A DNA stretch of 64,000 nt. Source: Croceitalea dokdonensis DOKDO 023 (GTDB taxonomy: Bacteria > Bacteroidota > Bacteroidia > Flavobacteriales > Flavobacteriaceae). Below the pieces are notes generated by a model that did no database searches, was not told the origin of the DNA, and saw only the letters and a list, made by a program, of their open reading frames with translations. How positions within the stretch are numbered: the stretch's first letter is position 1; the number at the start of each line of letters is the position of its first letter. Made by a program: the position numbers and the translations under genes. This document shows, piece after piece, positions 1 to 8,687 of this stretch. The DNA is taken from positions 1 to 64,000 of the forward strand of contig NZ_LDJX01000003.1 of NCBI RefSeq assembly GCF_001306415.1, read 5' to 3'.

Positions 1-280
1 ATCGTTCCATGTAAAATACTCGAAGTGACAGTTGTGGTTAGATTGGAGTATTGCATGATGTCCGTTCAAGTGGCGTCCTGAAAAAGACGTTGTTCCCGAT
101 ACTTCGGGGGAGAACCATTGTAACAAGAGAGCTTCTCGATACATTTTCCATCTCACTATCGTTCCATGTAAAACACTCGAAGTGACAGTTGTGGTTAGAT
201 TGGAGTATTGCATGATGTCTGTTCAAGTGGCTTCCTGAAAGGGACCAGGTTCCCGATACTTGGGGAGGCCAGGGGAACAC
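1..280. repeat. Dispersed intergenic repeat, two tandem units
   Basis: A unit beginning ATCGTTCCATGTAAAA occurs at position 1 and again at 158, so the period is 157 bp and the copies differ by scattered substitutions. It contains CACTCGAAGTGAC and TTCTCGATACATTTTCC modules. The same modules return at about 17580-17880. The open reading frame across this stretch is built from repeat sequence and is not believed. No gene is seen before 344. Confidence 0.75.
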
Positions 281-343
281 AGTGAGCCTACCGCAACCGG
301 CATGACAAAAAATAGTAACTTCACCATCATTAGCTAACTATTT

Positions 344-634
344 ATGCCCAAAAACAACGTTACCAAGACCTTGTTAAATACAATAATGGAGCTGATTGAG
401 GTATTTTTCAAAAGTTCACGTGCCGTTGATAGGCCTAGAACATGGCACCAGCATGTAGTACCCTATGAAGACGGTTGGGCAGTAAGACGGGAAGGTAATA
501 AACGCATCACCTCTAAACATCAAAAGCAATCTACTGCCATCACTAAAGCCAAAAGATTGGCAAAAAAGCATAAAGCCGATGTGATTGTCCACAGAGCGGA
601 TGGTACGATTCGCGACCGAATTAACTATGATTGA
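344..634 (+). CDS. DUF2188 domain protein
   Basis: A 96-residue protein. Residues 34-95 match the DUF2188 pattern: HVVPYEDGWAVRREG at about 37-51, then a Lys-rich helix, then VIVHRADGTIRDRINYD at the end. The function of DUF2188 is not established, though the domain is widespread in small bacterial proteins. The first 30 residues look like an extra amphipathic helix. There is no signal peptide, so it is probably cytoplasmic. It ends 9 nt before the thioredoxin-like gene, and the two may be co-transcribed. Family assignment is confident; role is unknown. Confidence 0.8.
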   Translation: MPKNNVTKTLLNTIMELIEVFFKSSRAVDRPRTWHQHVVPYEDGWAVRREGNKRITSKHQKQSTAITKAKRLAKKHKADVIVHRADGTIRDRINYD

Positions 635-643
635 ATAGTTACT

Positions 644-1204
644 ATGAAGAAAAAGTTTAAACCCAGCGATATTTTCTTTTTAGTATTCATCGCATTACTG
701 ATGATACCGCAGACCCGAAAACCCATTCAACTGGCGGTCAATAAGGCCAAAATATGGGTTTGGTCACCAAGTGAAATAGCTGCTGAAGACCAAAAACAGC
801 TGAGTCCTTTTGATTACCCTGTGCTTACCTTAGATGGGCAATCGAAAACGATTGAAGTGGGTAAAGGCAAGGTTACTTTTATAGGTTATTGGGCCACATG
901 GTGCGCTCCATGTTTGGCAGAACTGCCCACTATTGAAGCCTTGTATGCCGATTATGGTGACCAGGTCAATTTTCTTTTACTGACCAATGAACAGCCCAAG
1001 ACCGTAAAGGCCTTTCTTCAAAAGAACCCTTATGACCTACCGATATATACCTCACAAATTACGCCTCCAGACCTGTTATTGAATTCCAGTATCCCCACCA
1101 ATTATTTGATAGGCCAAAATGGGCATATCCTAAGCAAAGAAACCGGTGCCGCAGATTGGAACAGTGAACGTGTAAGGGATATGTTAGAGGATGTACTACC
1201 TTAA
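644..1204 (+). CDS. TlpA-like membrane-anchored thioredoxin
   Basis: A 186-residue thiol-disulfide oxidoreductase of the TlpA/ResA type. Residues 10-22 form an uncleaved N-terminal membrane anchor, so the thioredoxin fold should face the periplasm. The active site WATWCAPC puts the redox pair at Cys87/Cys90, and the cis-proline loop is at about residue 151 (SIPTNYLI). Family members reduce or isomerise disulfides in exported proteins, often cytochromes c or outer-membrane proteins. No cytochrome maturation genes lie nearby, so the substrate cannot be named. Likely co-transcribed with the DUF2188 gene. Confidence 0.85.
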   Translation: MKKKFKPSDIFFLVFIALLMIPQTRKPIQLAVNKAKIWVWSPSEIAAEDQKQLSPFDYPVLTLDGQSKTIEVGKGKVTFIGYWATWCAPCLAELPTIEALYADYGDQVNFLLLTNEQPKTVKAFLQKNPYDLPIYTSQITPPDLLLNSSIPTNYLIGQNGHILSKETGAADWNSERVRDMLEDVLP

Positions 1205-1734
1205 TCAGCCTTTAGCGCCCGTACCGATTGCAGCACAGTGGGTATAAAGTAAACCAAAGGTGTATCCTATGGTATCATTGCTATCAAGGTAATGGCATCG
1301 CTTACCAGCTCTTTTAAATGTGCTGATGTTTGATTTTAACAGTTTGGGTTGGCTACGCTGGTATTTTTGGATTGGAAACATTAAAATCAAAAGCCCATAG
1401 GGTTCCCATACCCTAATTCCCCCGAGTTAGAATATGGTACTGCCCATAGGCTTTTTTGCTTCACTAACTCGCCGTAAATAAACAAGGAACCACTGCGCTA
1501 GGCAATACCCATAAATCGGTATTTTTTAAAAAATCAGGTAAGAAAAATCTGATTATTAGAAGAAACTTTGGAAGAATAGGGAAATAAGGAGTAATAATTT
1601 GTTAAAAAGAGGAATTTATAGCACCTTATACTGGTTGGTGAAGGGCAAATAGCATCATCTAAAATACCTAATGATGGGGATACGGTCGCCAACCATTATA
1701 AACCACCTTTGTATAACTAATTTTTTGGTATTAC
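1205..1734. other. 530-bp gap without a convincing gene
   Basis: No supported gene. A 61-codon minus-strand frame at 1205-1390 has a protein-like C-terminal part (LDSNDTIGYTFGLLYTHC) but matches nothing recognised; it may be a gene remnant. At about 1389-1453, AAAGCCCATAGG and CCCATAGGCTTT form an imperfect inverted repeat followed by T6, a weak candidate terminator for the thioredoxin gene, with a long loop. The rest is AT-rich and probably holds the promoter of the protease operon. Confidence 0.5.
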
Positions 1735-2748
1735 ATGCAAACTCACAGGAATTGGGACATTTACTTGGCCGTAAAAATGGCACTACTGGAAGTTGAACAA
1801 CGTTGGTATGATAGAGAGCCTGCCCTAACCTCATTAAGAATTACAGCTTTGGAGGACGACGGTTCTACACTTTGCATTGAGGCTGGCGTAAAAGCAGGGG
1901 TATTGGGGCTAGTACCTAAACTTAAAAAAGAAAAAGGCTATAATTTACCAGAATTTTTAACCCTTTCCGATCGCCATGTCAAGGATGGTATCATTGGTTT
2001 TCCAAAAAATTTCACTAAACGGATACAGGTGATTGCCAAACCTCGCCGTACTTTTTATGGTATTTCAAATCATTTAAGCAGGCCCTTGGTGGGCGGTGTT
2101 AGCAGTATGAACAGTAATTATAAAGGACCCGGAACTTTGGGCGGACTTTTAAAGCTTAAGGATAACAGGCATATTTACGCTATCTCCAACTGGCATGTTT
2201 TTGTGAATTCAAACGGGAGGCTGGGAGATAAAATTCTGCAGCCCTGCAGGTATGATGGTGGTAAGTTCAAATCTAATCAGATAGGGGATTTGGTATGGTA
2301 CCGTCTTGATGCATTTATGGATGCAGCCCTGGTAAAAGTGTCTAATGATATACAAATTGGCACGGGCACAAAAGGACAAGGAAAGTTGTCCGGTACCATA
2401 GCGCCTGTAAAGGGAATGGTAGTAGAAAAGTATGGGCGTACCACGGGCAACACCACAGGTGTAATCGAAGGTTTTTATGAAAGCATCAAAGTAAGCCATC
2501 CGGAATACCCCAACGGCAATATGATGTTTAGGGACCAGATATTATGTAATTTAAAGGCAGATTGGGGGGACTCTGGAGCTTTATTGACCACACCCAAGGG
2601 TGAGGTTGTGGGCCTGGTGTTTGCCTCGGATTTTGATGGCGCTTGTCTTGCCAATACATTGCAGTTTTCCAGGCCTTTACAAGCTGGGGGCAAAACGGGT
2701 AAAATGCATGGAATCATTAAAACATTAGATATAGAACAGTTTAACTAA
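1735..2748 (+). CDS. Cytoplasmic trypsin-like (S1-fold) serine protease
   Basis: A 337-residue protein with a chymotrypsin-fold catalytic triad readable in order: His154 in AISNWHVF, Asp196 in FMDAALVKV, and Ser280 in DWGDSGALL. The spacing and the KYGRTTGNTTG segment (232-242) resemble bacterial relatives of the plant NAL1-type trypsin-like peptidases. There is no signal peptide or membrane segment. Residues 1-110 form a separate N-terminal region of unknown role. The gene is first in a tight same-strand cluster (11 nt to the next gene, 6 nt after that) leading to a sensor kinase pair, so regulatory proteolysis is plausible but inferred. The catalytic assignment is strong; the substrate is unknown. 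Confidence 0.8.
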   Translation: MQTHRNWDIYLAVKMALLEVEQRWYDREPALTSLRITALEDDGSTLCIEAGVKAGVLGLVPKLKKEKGYNLPEFLTLSDRHVKDGIIGFPKNFTKRIQVIAKPRRTFYGISNHLSRPLVGGVSSMNSNYKGPGTLGGLLKLKDNRHIYAISNWHVFVNSNGRLGDKILQPCRYDGGKFKSNQIGDLVWYRLDAFMDAALVKVSNDIQIGTGTKGQGKLSGTIAPVKGMVVEKYGRTTGNTTGVIEGFYESIKVSHPEYPNGNMMFRDQILCNLKADWGDSGALLTTPKGEVVGLVFASDFDGACLANTLQFSRPLQAGGKTGKMHGIIKTLDIEQFN

Positions 2749-2759
2749 AAACAATCAGC

Positions 2760-3551
2760 ATGGCACATGAAAGATTACGATTTCCGGTATTATTGAACAA
2801 TACCAACCATCCAGAAGAAACCGTTTACCAGCCTATTTTTTCCGATCAGGGTTACGGTACACATTTTGGCCTTTTTGCCAATTTTAAAGGTAAGCCTGTG
2901 GATGATGGATATCATTTAGATGGCATGGAAATTAAGATACAGGGGTATACCGGCGACGTTACTTTGGGAATCACAAAGGTTTTGGGTCATCGGGAGAAAG
3001 CGCTGCCCGATCAGTTTAAATTAACGGGCTTTTCAACAGGCAGATTGATAAAGTTATATGTGCTCTTACAGGCATTTAACCACAACAGTATCGCCAACTA
3101 TCCGGAAAAAATAGCTAACGGGGACGCGAAAGGAGATGATGGGGAAGAAAATCAGGAAGCAGCGGCTAGCCCTTCCCTTAACCTATTACTAAGGCACGGA
3201 GACGTTGTTGAGGTTACGGTTTTGTACGAACCGGTAGCCAATAAAATTTCTCAGATCAAGGAAGATTCAGATACAAGAAATACCTACTCCCTTTTTGCAG
3301 ACCCCAAGTTTCTGTTCAGGGATGGGGAAGAAATTGGCTGGTTAACGGGTGCAAAGGAAAAAATGGAAATCATTGAACTTGCAAAAAAGAAGGGGTTAGA
3401 TGCTGCTATTGCCTTGGCTGATTCCCGGGAGCTGCACAGTTTTGTGGCAGAATCGTTCACAGAAGAAGATCTAGAGGATAGGTTGTTTGGGGCCATTGGG
3501 GGTGGCAGACCTTGTAAAATGAAATTGTCCGATGTTTATATCTTGAGATAA
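2760..3551 (+). CDS. Uncharacterised protein paired with the protease
   Basis: A 263-residue protein that I do not recognise. The N-terminal part (about 1-105) looks beta-rich. An acidic, low-complexity linker follows at 120-140 (GDAKGDDGEENQEAAA), then a second beta segment and a helical C-terminal part with a Gly-rich turn (IGGGRP, about 247-252). There is no signal peptide, so it should be cytoplasmic like the protease encoded 11 nt upstream. It could be a substrate, adaptor or inhibitor of that protease, by position only. It ends 6 nt before the sensor kinase. Confidence 0.7.
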   Translation: MAHERLRFPVLLNNTNHPEETVYQPIFSDQGYGTHFGLFANFKGKPVDDGYHLDGMEIKIQGYTGDVTLGITKVLGHREKALPDQFKLTGFSTGRLIKLYVLLQAFNHNSIANYPEKIANGDAKGDDGEENQEAAASPSLNLLLRHGDVVEVTVLYEPVANKISQIKEDSDTRNTYSLFADPKFLFRDGEEIGWLTGAKEKMEIIELAKKKGLDAAIALADSRELHSFVAESFTEEDLEDRLFGAIGGGRPCKMKLSDVYILR

Positions 3552-3557
3552 TCACCA

Positions 3558-5396
3558 ATGAAAACTACCGCCTTTATTTTTTTTATCCTGGTTTCGGTCT
3601 CTTTTTATGGACAAGAAAGAGAGGCGGTAGATTTTTTGAGGAGGTATGAGCTAGATGCGGCCCAATCCATGATTCTTCAAATTGAAACGGATTTTCAAGC
3701 CCCGCTATTATGGCAATTGAACATGCTCTATAAATTTGATTTTTCATCCGGGGTAAGCCCTCCGCAATCCAACCTTACAAGTACCAGTGTGTATTCCAAC
3801 TTTTATCAGTTGGTCAATGAGGGGGATTTTTTGTTTTATTCCATGGAAGGGGAAAATCTTAAAGCATTGGAAAAATACCAAGAAGCCTTGCAGTATGCAG
3901 AAAAGAATGACAATGTGCAGTTGGCCTGTGAAGCGCTAAAAAAAATATTGACCCTACACCGTATCTATTATTTGTATGACAACCAAACGTACACCCAATA
4001 TTTGGAAAAGTACGGATCATTGGCCTATGACGATTTTGAAATGGCCAATTACCATTATTATAATTTGATTCTAAACTTTAAGAACTATTATACGGACCAA
4101 TGGAAACTAGCCTCCCAGGAATGGTTGGACACTTATTTTAAGACCCATAAAGAACCTTATCTAATGGCTAGGGTGTACAACGTTTACGCAAGTTATTATG
4201 AGGAATTGGAGCAGTATGATAAAACCAACGTATACATAGAAAAGGCGGCAACCGCTTACGATAAGGTCCCCTATAAGTTTAAGAGAACAAGAGTGAACCA
4301 ACTGTTGGCCTTTGGGGCAAGGATTGCCGCAAGCCAGAACAAAACCGATGCTATGGCCCGTTATTTGGCAGATTTTGACACCACCTTGGCCAATAAGACA
4401 GATTTGCAGTTTAAATCGCTTTACCATTATTACAGCTCGGTTTTGGATACCTTCCAAGGAGACTACAAATCTGCTTACCACAATTATTATAAGTATGAAG
4501 TTTCACAGGACAGTTCCAGACGTTATCGTTATGATAATTTATTGAACGACCTAGAGGTAAAGTACCAGACCGCCGAAAAGGAAAAACAGCTCTTGGTAGA
4601 AAAGCAAAGGGCAACCGCCAACAGAAATGCCCTTATAGCCGCTTTGCTTCTTCTTTTGGTAGGTGGTGTTGTGAGTGTGCTCCTCCAAAAAAACACCGCC
4701 AAAAAGCGCCAATTGGCAGAGCAGGAAGCCCTATTGAAACAAGAACGGGTAGATAATTTGTTAAAACAACAAGAACTGCTGAGTATAGACGCCATGATCA
4801 GCGGGCAAGAGAAAGAACGCCAGCGTGTGGCCAATGAACTGCATGATGATCTGGGAAGCCTTATGGCCACGATTAAACTCCATTTTGACAACTCTAAAAT
4901 CAGTAAAAAGGACCCCGCACTTAAAAATGCCCAAAAGCTATTGGAAGAGGCCTATCAAAAAATCCGTGGGATGGCCCACACCAAAAATTCCGGGGTAATG
5001 AGCGATCAGGGCCTTTTACCCGCCATTAAAAAAATGGCCCAGGTAATTACGGAAACCAATGCCTTGGAGGTAACCGTAGAAAATTTTGGAATGGGAGACC
5101 GTTTGGAAAACTCTTTGGAGCTTAACCTTTTCCGTATGGTCCAAGAACTCTTGGCCAATGCCATAAAGCATGCCCAGGCCAGTAAAGTGGTGATTCAACT
5201 CACCCAGCACAAGGACAGTCTCAACATTATTATCGAGGACAACGGCAAGGGTTTTGACCGGAGCAAGGTGGTAACCAACGATACGGGCATGGGCCTTACC
5301 ACTATTGAAAAACGCATTGAACATTTAGAGGGCAGCTTTACCGTGGATAGTATCTTGGGTAAGGGCACCTCTATTTTAATTGATATCCCAGTATGA
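3558..5396 (+). CDS. TPR-containing sensor histidine kinase (NarL-type)
   Basis: A 612-residue membrane kinase. A signal peptide (about 1-18) is followed by a helical repeat region of TPR character to about residue 340, presumably periplasmic. One membrane helix lies at about 357-377, then a charged coiled coil. The HisKA_3 phosphoacceptor His429 sits in RQRVANELHDDLGS. The HATPase domain shows an N box near 528 (ELLANAIKHA), DNGKGFD near 560 and GMGL near 576. It shares an ATGA overlap with the response regulator. Bacteroidota TPR kinases of this build sense poorly known signals. Linkage to a cytoplasmic protease and a secreted metalloprotease suggests a proteolysis-related output, which is inference. 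Confidence 0.88.
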   Translation: MKTTAFIFFILVSVSFYGQEREAVDFLRRYELDAAQSMILQIETDFQAPLLWQLNMLYKFDFSSGVSPPQSNLTSTSVYSNFYQLVNEGDFLFYSMEGENLKALEKYQEALQYAEKNDNVQLACEALKKILTLHRIYYLYDNQTYTQYLEKYGSLAYDDFEMANYHYYNLILNFKNYYTDQWKLASQEWLDTYFKTHKEPYLMARVYNVYASYYEELEQYDKTNVYIEKAATAYDKVPYKFKRTRVNQLLAFGARIAASQNKTDAMARYLADFDTTLANKTDLQFKSLYHYYSSVLDTFQGDYKSAYHNYYKYEVSQDSSRRYRYDNLLNDLEVKYQTAEKEKQLLVEKQRATANRNALIAALLLLLVGGVVSVLLQKNTAKKRQLAEQEALLKQERVDNLLKQQELLSIDAMISGQEKERQRVANELHDDLGSLMATIKLHFDNSKISKKDPALKNAQKLLEEAYQKIRGMAHTKNSGVMSDQGLLPAIKKMAQVITETNALEVTVENFGMGDRLENSLELNLFRMVQELLANAIKHAQASKVVIQLTQHKDSLNIIIEDNGKGFDRSKVVTNDTGMGLTTIEKRIEHLEGSFTVDSILGKGTSILIDIPV

Positions 5397-6007
5397 TCAC
5401 CGTAGCCATAGCCGAAGACCACCAAGCCCTTATTGATGGCATTAAATCCTATGTAAAACATGAAGATGATATCCAAGTGGTGGGCCACGCCAATAATGGT
5501 GAAGAGCTCCTAAACTTGGTGCGTTTAAAACAACCTAAAGTAGTGCTCACAGATATTAGGATGCCCAAATTGGACGGTATAGAAGCCACCAAAATAATCC
5601 TGGCAGAAATGCCCCACACCAAGGTAGTGGCCTTTACCATGTTTGATCAAGATGATGCCGTGGGGCAGATGTTGGCAGCAGGGGCACAAGGCTATATTTT
5701 AAAGAACAGCAGCTTAAAGGTGGTGTTGGAGGCCATTAGAACGGTAGCTACTGGCCATACTTACTATGACAAGAAAATACATCGGCCAGAGGCCCAAAAA
5801 AACAGCTCTAAAAGTATCCTCTCTTCCCGTGAGCGAGAAATATTACAGCTTATTGCCAAGGGTCAAACCAGCCACCAAATAGCAGAGGAACTCTTTATAG
5901 GCAAAAGCACGGTAGATACCCATCGTAAGAATATGATCCGCAAACTTAATTTAACCGGGGCGGGAGAGTTGCTCCGCTACGCAGTGGAGAAGAAATATGA
6001 GTTTTAA
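5393..6007 (+). CDS. NarL/LuxR-type response regulator
   Basis: A 204-residue regulator. The receiver domain (about 1-120) has the acidic pocket (AEDH near 7-10), the phosphoacceptor Asp54 in VVLTDIRMPKLDG, and the conserved Lys in the YILKNSS segment. A LuxR-type helix-turn-helix follows at about 140-190 (LSSREREILQLIAKG, with a KSTVDTHRKNM recognition helix). Its start codon overlaps the kinase stop as ATGA, so the two form a translationally coupled two-component system. The metzincin-like gene 30 nt downstream is an obvious candidate target or operon member. Confidence 0.92.
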   Translation: MITVAIAEDHQALIDGIKSYVKHEDDIQVVGHANNGEELLNLVRLKQPKVVLTDIRMPKLDGIEATKIILAEMPHTKVVAFTMFDQDDAVGQMLAAGAQGYILKNSSLKVVLEAIRTVATGHTYYDKKIHRPEAQKNSSKSILSSREREILQLIAKGQTSHQIAEELFIGKSTVDTHRKNMIRKLNLTGAGELLRYAVEKKYEF

Positions 6008-6037
6008 CCAAACAAAATAACCATAAATCCAAAACAC

Positions 6038-7075
6038 ATGAAAATCGCACCAAGTATCCGGGCCTTTACGGCCATTACCTGCCTTTCCATTTTTGTCTCC
6101 TGCGAACAAGACCAGGTAGAAGAGGAAACCGTTCCCGTTCCCGTAAATGAAGCACCCATTATGCTAGACCAATCCTTTGATGTTTTGGAGAGTGCCAGAC
6201 CGTTTGAGGTGGTGGGCGCCATAGAAGCTAGGGACCCAGAGGGCGAAGACCTGCTTTTTTCATTGGAGACCGATGTTGACCTTTTGGTAAACCCCGTTAC
6301 CGGTGTCATTACCAATAAGGGCACCACTATTTTTGACTATGAGACCGCTACGGTACTGAGCATTCAGGTAAGTGCCCGGGATAAAAAAGGGGCCACTACC
6401 AGGGCAACCATTACCTTTAATGTGGTAGATGTGGAAGATGGCCCACTGACCAATTACCAAAAATCCTTTGTGGATGAGTATATCTACCTCACCTACAAAT
6501 TGTCCCCAACCGCAAGCGGGGGCTCCCTGAGCGAAAAATGGCGGCAACCCATTAAACTGTATATGGATGGCGACCTGCCAGACAATTTTTTACAGACAGT
6601 GGAGGGCTACCTGAATGAGTTTAGGGCCCTCATGCAAGAAGGAACCACCATAGAGTTGGTCAACAGTCAGCAAGAATCCAACGTCCACGCGGTATTGGGG
6701 CCTACGGGCGCCATAGCTAACCTATGGCCAGATATGTTTGCGCTCATCAATAATCAGGGTTTTGGGGGTTATGCACTGTACAATTCAGATGGTGATTTTT
6801 CCATTTTTAACGGTCGTATTTGGCTGGGCAGTACGGATGAGGGGCTTTTTAAACATGAGTTGGGGCATATCATAGGCTTGGGGCACACCTCCGACGCCTA
6901 TTGTGAAGACCAGGTCACCAGTGTTATGTGCTCTGGGGCAGCGGACGAGTTTAATCTTTTTGACCGGGAAATCATTAAAATACTTTATGACCCCAATACC
7001 CCCGTAGGCCTTAACCAAATAGAAATGCGGGAGCTGGTCACCCAGCTGCTCATCAATGGAGAGGTCTCCATTTAG
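6038..7075 (+). CDS. Secreted metzincin-like lipoprotein with cadherin-like domain
   Basis: A 345-residue exported protein. A signal peptide ends in a lipoprotein-like FVSC with Cys22. A cadherin-like domain at about 35-130 (ARDPEGEDLLFSL, FDYETATVLSIQV, VVDVEDG) is followed by a metalloprotease-like region. This has a full HExxHxxGxxH zinc motif at about 273-283 (HELGHIIGLGH) and a methionine-turn-like SVMCSG about 15 residues later, both features of metzincins. It is probably a cell-surface or outer-membrane-tethered protease. It sits 30 nt after the response regulator and ends the five-gene forward cluster. Catalytic competence looks intact; the substrate is unknown. Confidence 0.8.
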   Translation: MKIAPSIRAFTAITCLSIFVSCEQDQVEEETVPVPVNEAPIMLDQSFDVLESARPFEVVGAIEARDPEGEDLLFSLETDVDLLVNPVTGVITNKGTTIFDYETATVLSIQVSARDKKGATTRATITFNVVDVEDGPLTNYQKSFVDEYIYLTYKLSPTASGGSLSEKWRQPIKLYMDGDLPDNFLQTVEGYLNEFRALMQEGTTIELVNSQQESNVHAVLGPTGAIANLWPDMFALINNQGFGGYALYNSDGDFSIFNGRIWLGSTDEGLFKHELGHIIGLGHTSDAYCEDQVTSVMCSGAADEFNLFDREIIKILYDPNTPVGLNQIEMRELVTQLLINGEVSI

Positions 7076-7211
7076 GCAGCCGCACCCCTTTTTTGCGCAG
7101 CTGGGCTGGGACTGCCCGGTCTTCATTACCCGGTAAGCACAACAGGGCGAGGTTGGCAGTGTTTGGTACGGGCAAGGCCAAAACCAAAGCCAATGTTGCG
7201 CCTAAAAGCCC

Positions 7212-8078
7212 TTAGCCAAAATAGCGTGTTAAGATATGTGTCACAGAACCCTTGTAAGAAGTGCCAAACAAATTTAGATGCACCAACAAGTAGTACAATT
7301 GGTAGAGGTCACAGCGTTCCTTGGCCCCATCTTCTTTGGGGACGACCTCATGGTACGCCTCGTAAAACCTATTTCCAAAACCGCCAAAAAGTGCTGTCAT
7401 GGCCAAATCCACCTCATGATGCCCATAATATACCGCAGGGTCTATCAAATAGGGCTCCCCTTTGGCTGAAATCAAAAAGTTGCCGGACCAGAGGTCGCCA
7501 TGCAGCAGTGACGGTTTTACGGTAGGGAACAAGGTTGTACAAACCTTTATGAGTGTATTTTCTGATGGAACTTCCGTAGGATGCAGCTTTTGGGCATCTA
7601 CGGCCATTTGCAATTGCGGTAAGAGCCTTTCCAAAACATAAAAGCTGGTCCAATCCTCATGTAAGGTGTTGGATTGTGGTAGGCTCCCAATAAAGTTAGA
7701 CGTTTTAAAACCAAATGGACTGTTCTGCTCCAAGTGGTGCAACACCGCCAAGTGCTGCCCCAAACGTTCAAAATCCAATGGGTTGGGCTGTTGGGCCTCT
7801 ATGTATTCCATAATGAGAAAGGCCTCAGCTTCAAAGGTGCTACAGAACAGTACCTTGGGAATGGCTATGGATTTGGAATCTGCCAAGACTGCTAAGCCTT
7901 TCTGCTCTGCCCTAAACATGGGGAGTGCCTGCATACTGCTGTTAACCTTACAGAAAAAGCGCTCGCTATCCGTCGCTATCAAATACGCCCGTGAAGTATC
8001 ACCACCTGCAACTGTGCGCACTGCATTGATTTTGATACAGAGTAGGTATTCTAGGTGGGTTTTTAGGGATTGGGTCAT
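7212..8078 (-). CDS. Fructosamine/ketosamine-3-kinase family protein
   Basis: A 288-residue kinase of the fructosamine-3-kinase fold. It has a phosphate-binding-like GGDTSRAY at 25-32, a probable ATP-orienting Lys44, the catalytic loop HGDLWSGN at 193-200 and the metal-binding IDPA at 212-215 with YYGHHEVDLAM after it. Family members phosphorylate sugars attached to protein amines so that the adduct falls off, a deglycation repair step. The gene stands alone on the minus strand between forward genes. Bacterial substrate specificity is not settled for most members. Confidence 0.9.
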   Translation of the reverse strand: MTQSLKTHLEYLLCIKINAVRTVAGGDTSRAYLIATDSERFFCKVNSSMQALPMFRAEQKGLAVLADSKSIAIPKVLFCSTFEAEAFLIMEYIEAQQPNPLDFERLGQHLAVLHHLEQNSPFGFKTSNFIGSLPQSNTLHEDWTSFYVLERLLPQLQMAVDAQKLHPTEVPSENTLIKVCTTLFPTVKPSLLHGDLWSGNFLISAKGEPYLIDPAVYYGHHEVDLAMTALFGGFGNRFYEAYHEVVPKEDGAKERCDLYQLYYLLVHLNLFGTSYKGSVTHILTRYFG

Positions 8079-8190
8079 TGGGTATCGGTCCTGGTGTTTT
8101 CATAAAGATACGGAGAGGGATGGTGTAATGTAAGAATCTTTTAATTGATTTATTCACAGATAGTTGCTATAAAAATACCTAGGAATGGGG

Positions 8191-8222
8191 ATTGAAGTTA
8201 ACTGCTTTCTATTTTACATTTA
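8191..8222 (+). promoter_or_regulatory. Candidate Bacteroidota promoter
   Basis: TTG at 8192-8194 is followed after 20 nt by TACATTTA at 8215-8222, close to the Bacteroidota consensus of -33 TTTG and -7 TAnnTTTG with 19-21 nt between. The lipoprotein ATG lies 24 nt downstream. Pattern only. Confidence 0.35.
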
Positions 8223-8245
8223 GGTCCAAATTAAAAGTTATAATC

Positions 8246-8683
8246 ATGAAAAATTTCTTCACTGTCGTTGTTCTGCTTCTTTTTTTTAGTTGCAAGTCCT
8301 ATGACATCAAACAAACGGAACCCATTACGTTAAAAGACGGGATTCAGGATATTATAGAAGCATTGAACCATGCCGGAGACTTAAAATCCAATAGATATAA
8401 TGGTTTAGTACCTGCTGAATTCACTGTCGAACTCAATTTATCCACTTCTGATAAAAGGTCTGATAGCGGCTCTATTGAAATAGCACCAGCGTCATTTATA
8501 CCAAAAATTGGTGCAGGATGGTCTGCTGAAGTAAATAATTCCACGGGCAATAAATTGACCATAAAGTTTAAAAGCATCTTATTTGCCAAGCAAGATGAAT
8601 TTTTATCTTCACGTAGTCCAGATTCCATAGTTAAATTCTACGAAAAGTTAAAGGAGTTAAATTGGAATGCAACAATGAATTAG
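8246..8683 (+). CDS. Small lipoprotein, possibly Trypco2-like
   Basis: A 145-residue lipoprotein. I start at the ATG at 8246 because the longer frame begins at a TTG inside the promoter and would bury the signal peptide. The signal (MKNFFTVVVLLLFF) ends in SCKS with the acylated Cys. The mature part (ITLKDGIQDIIEAL, then AEFTVELNLS and KLTIKFKSI) resembles the helix-plus-sheet layout of trypsin-co-occurring domain 2. That resemblance is by eye only and weak. The next gene starts 4 nt later, so the pair is an operon. Function unknown. Confidence 0.7.
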   Translation: MKNFFTVVVLLLFFSCKSYDIKQTEPITLKDGIQDIIEALNHAGDLKSNRYNGLVPAEFTVELNLSTSDKRSDSGSIEIAPASFIPKIGAGWSAEVNNSTGNKLTIKFKSILFAKQDEFLSSRSPDSIVKFYEKLKELNWNATMN

Positions 8684-8687
8684 TGGT

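Noticed and set aside
38-280. 80-codon minus-strand frame
   Set aside because: Made of the tandem dispersed repeat; no protein-like conservation.
7163-7525. 120-codon forward frame antisense to the fructosamine kinase
   Set aside because: Shadow of the well-supported reverse gene; no recognisable domain.
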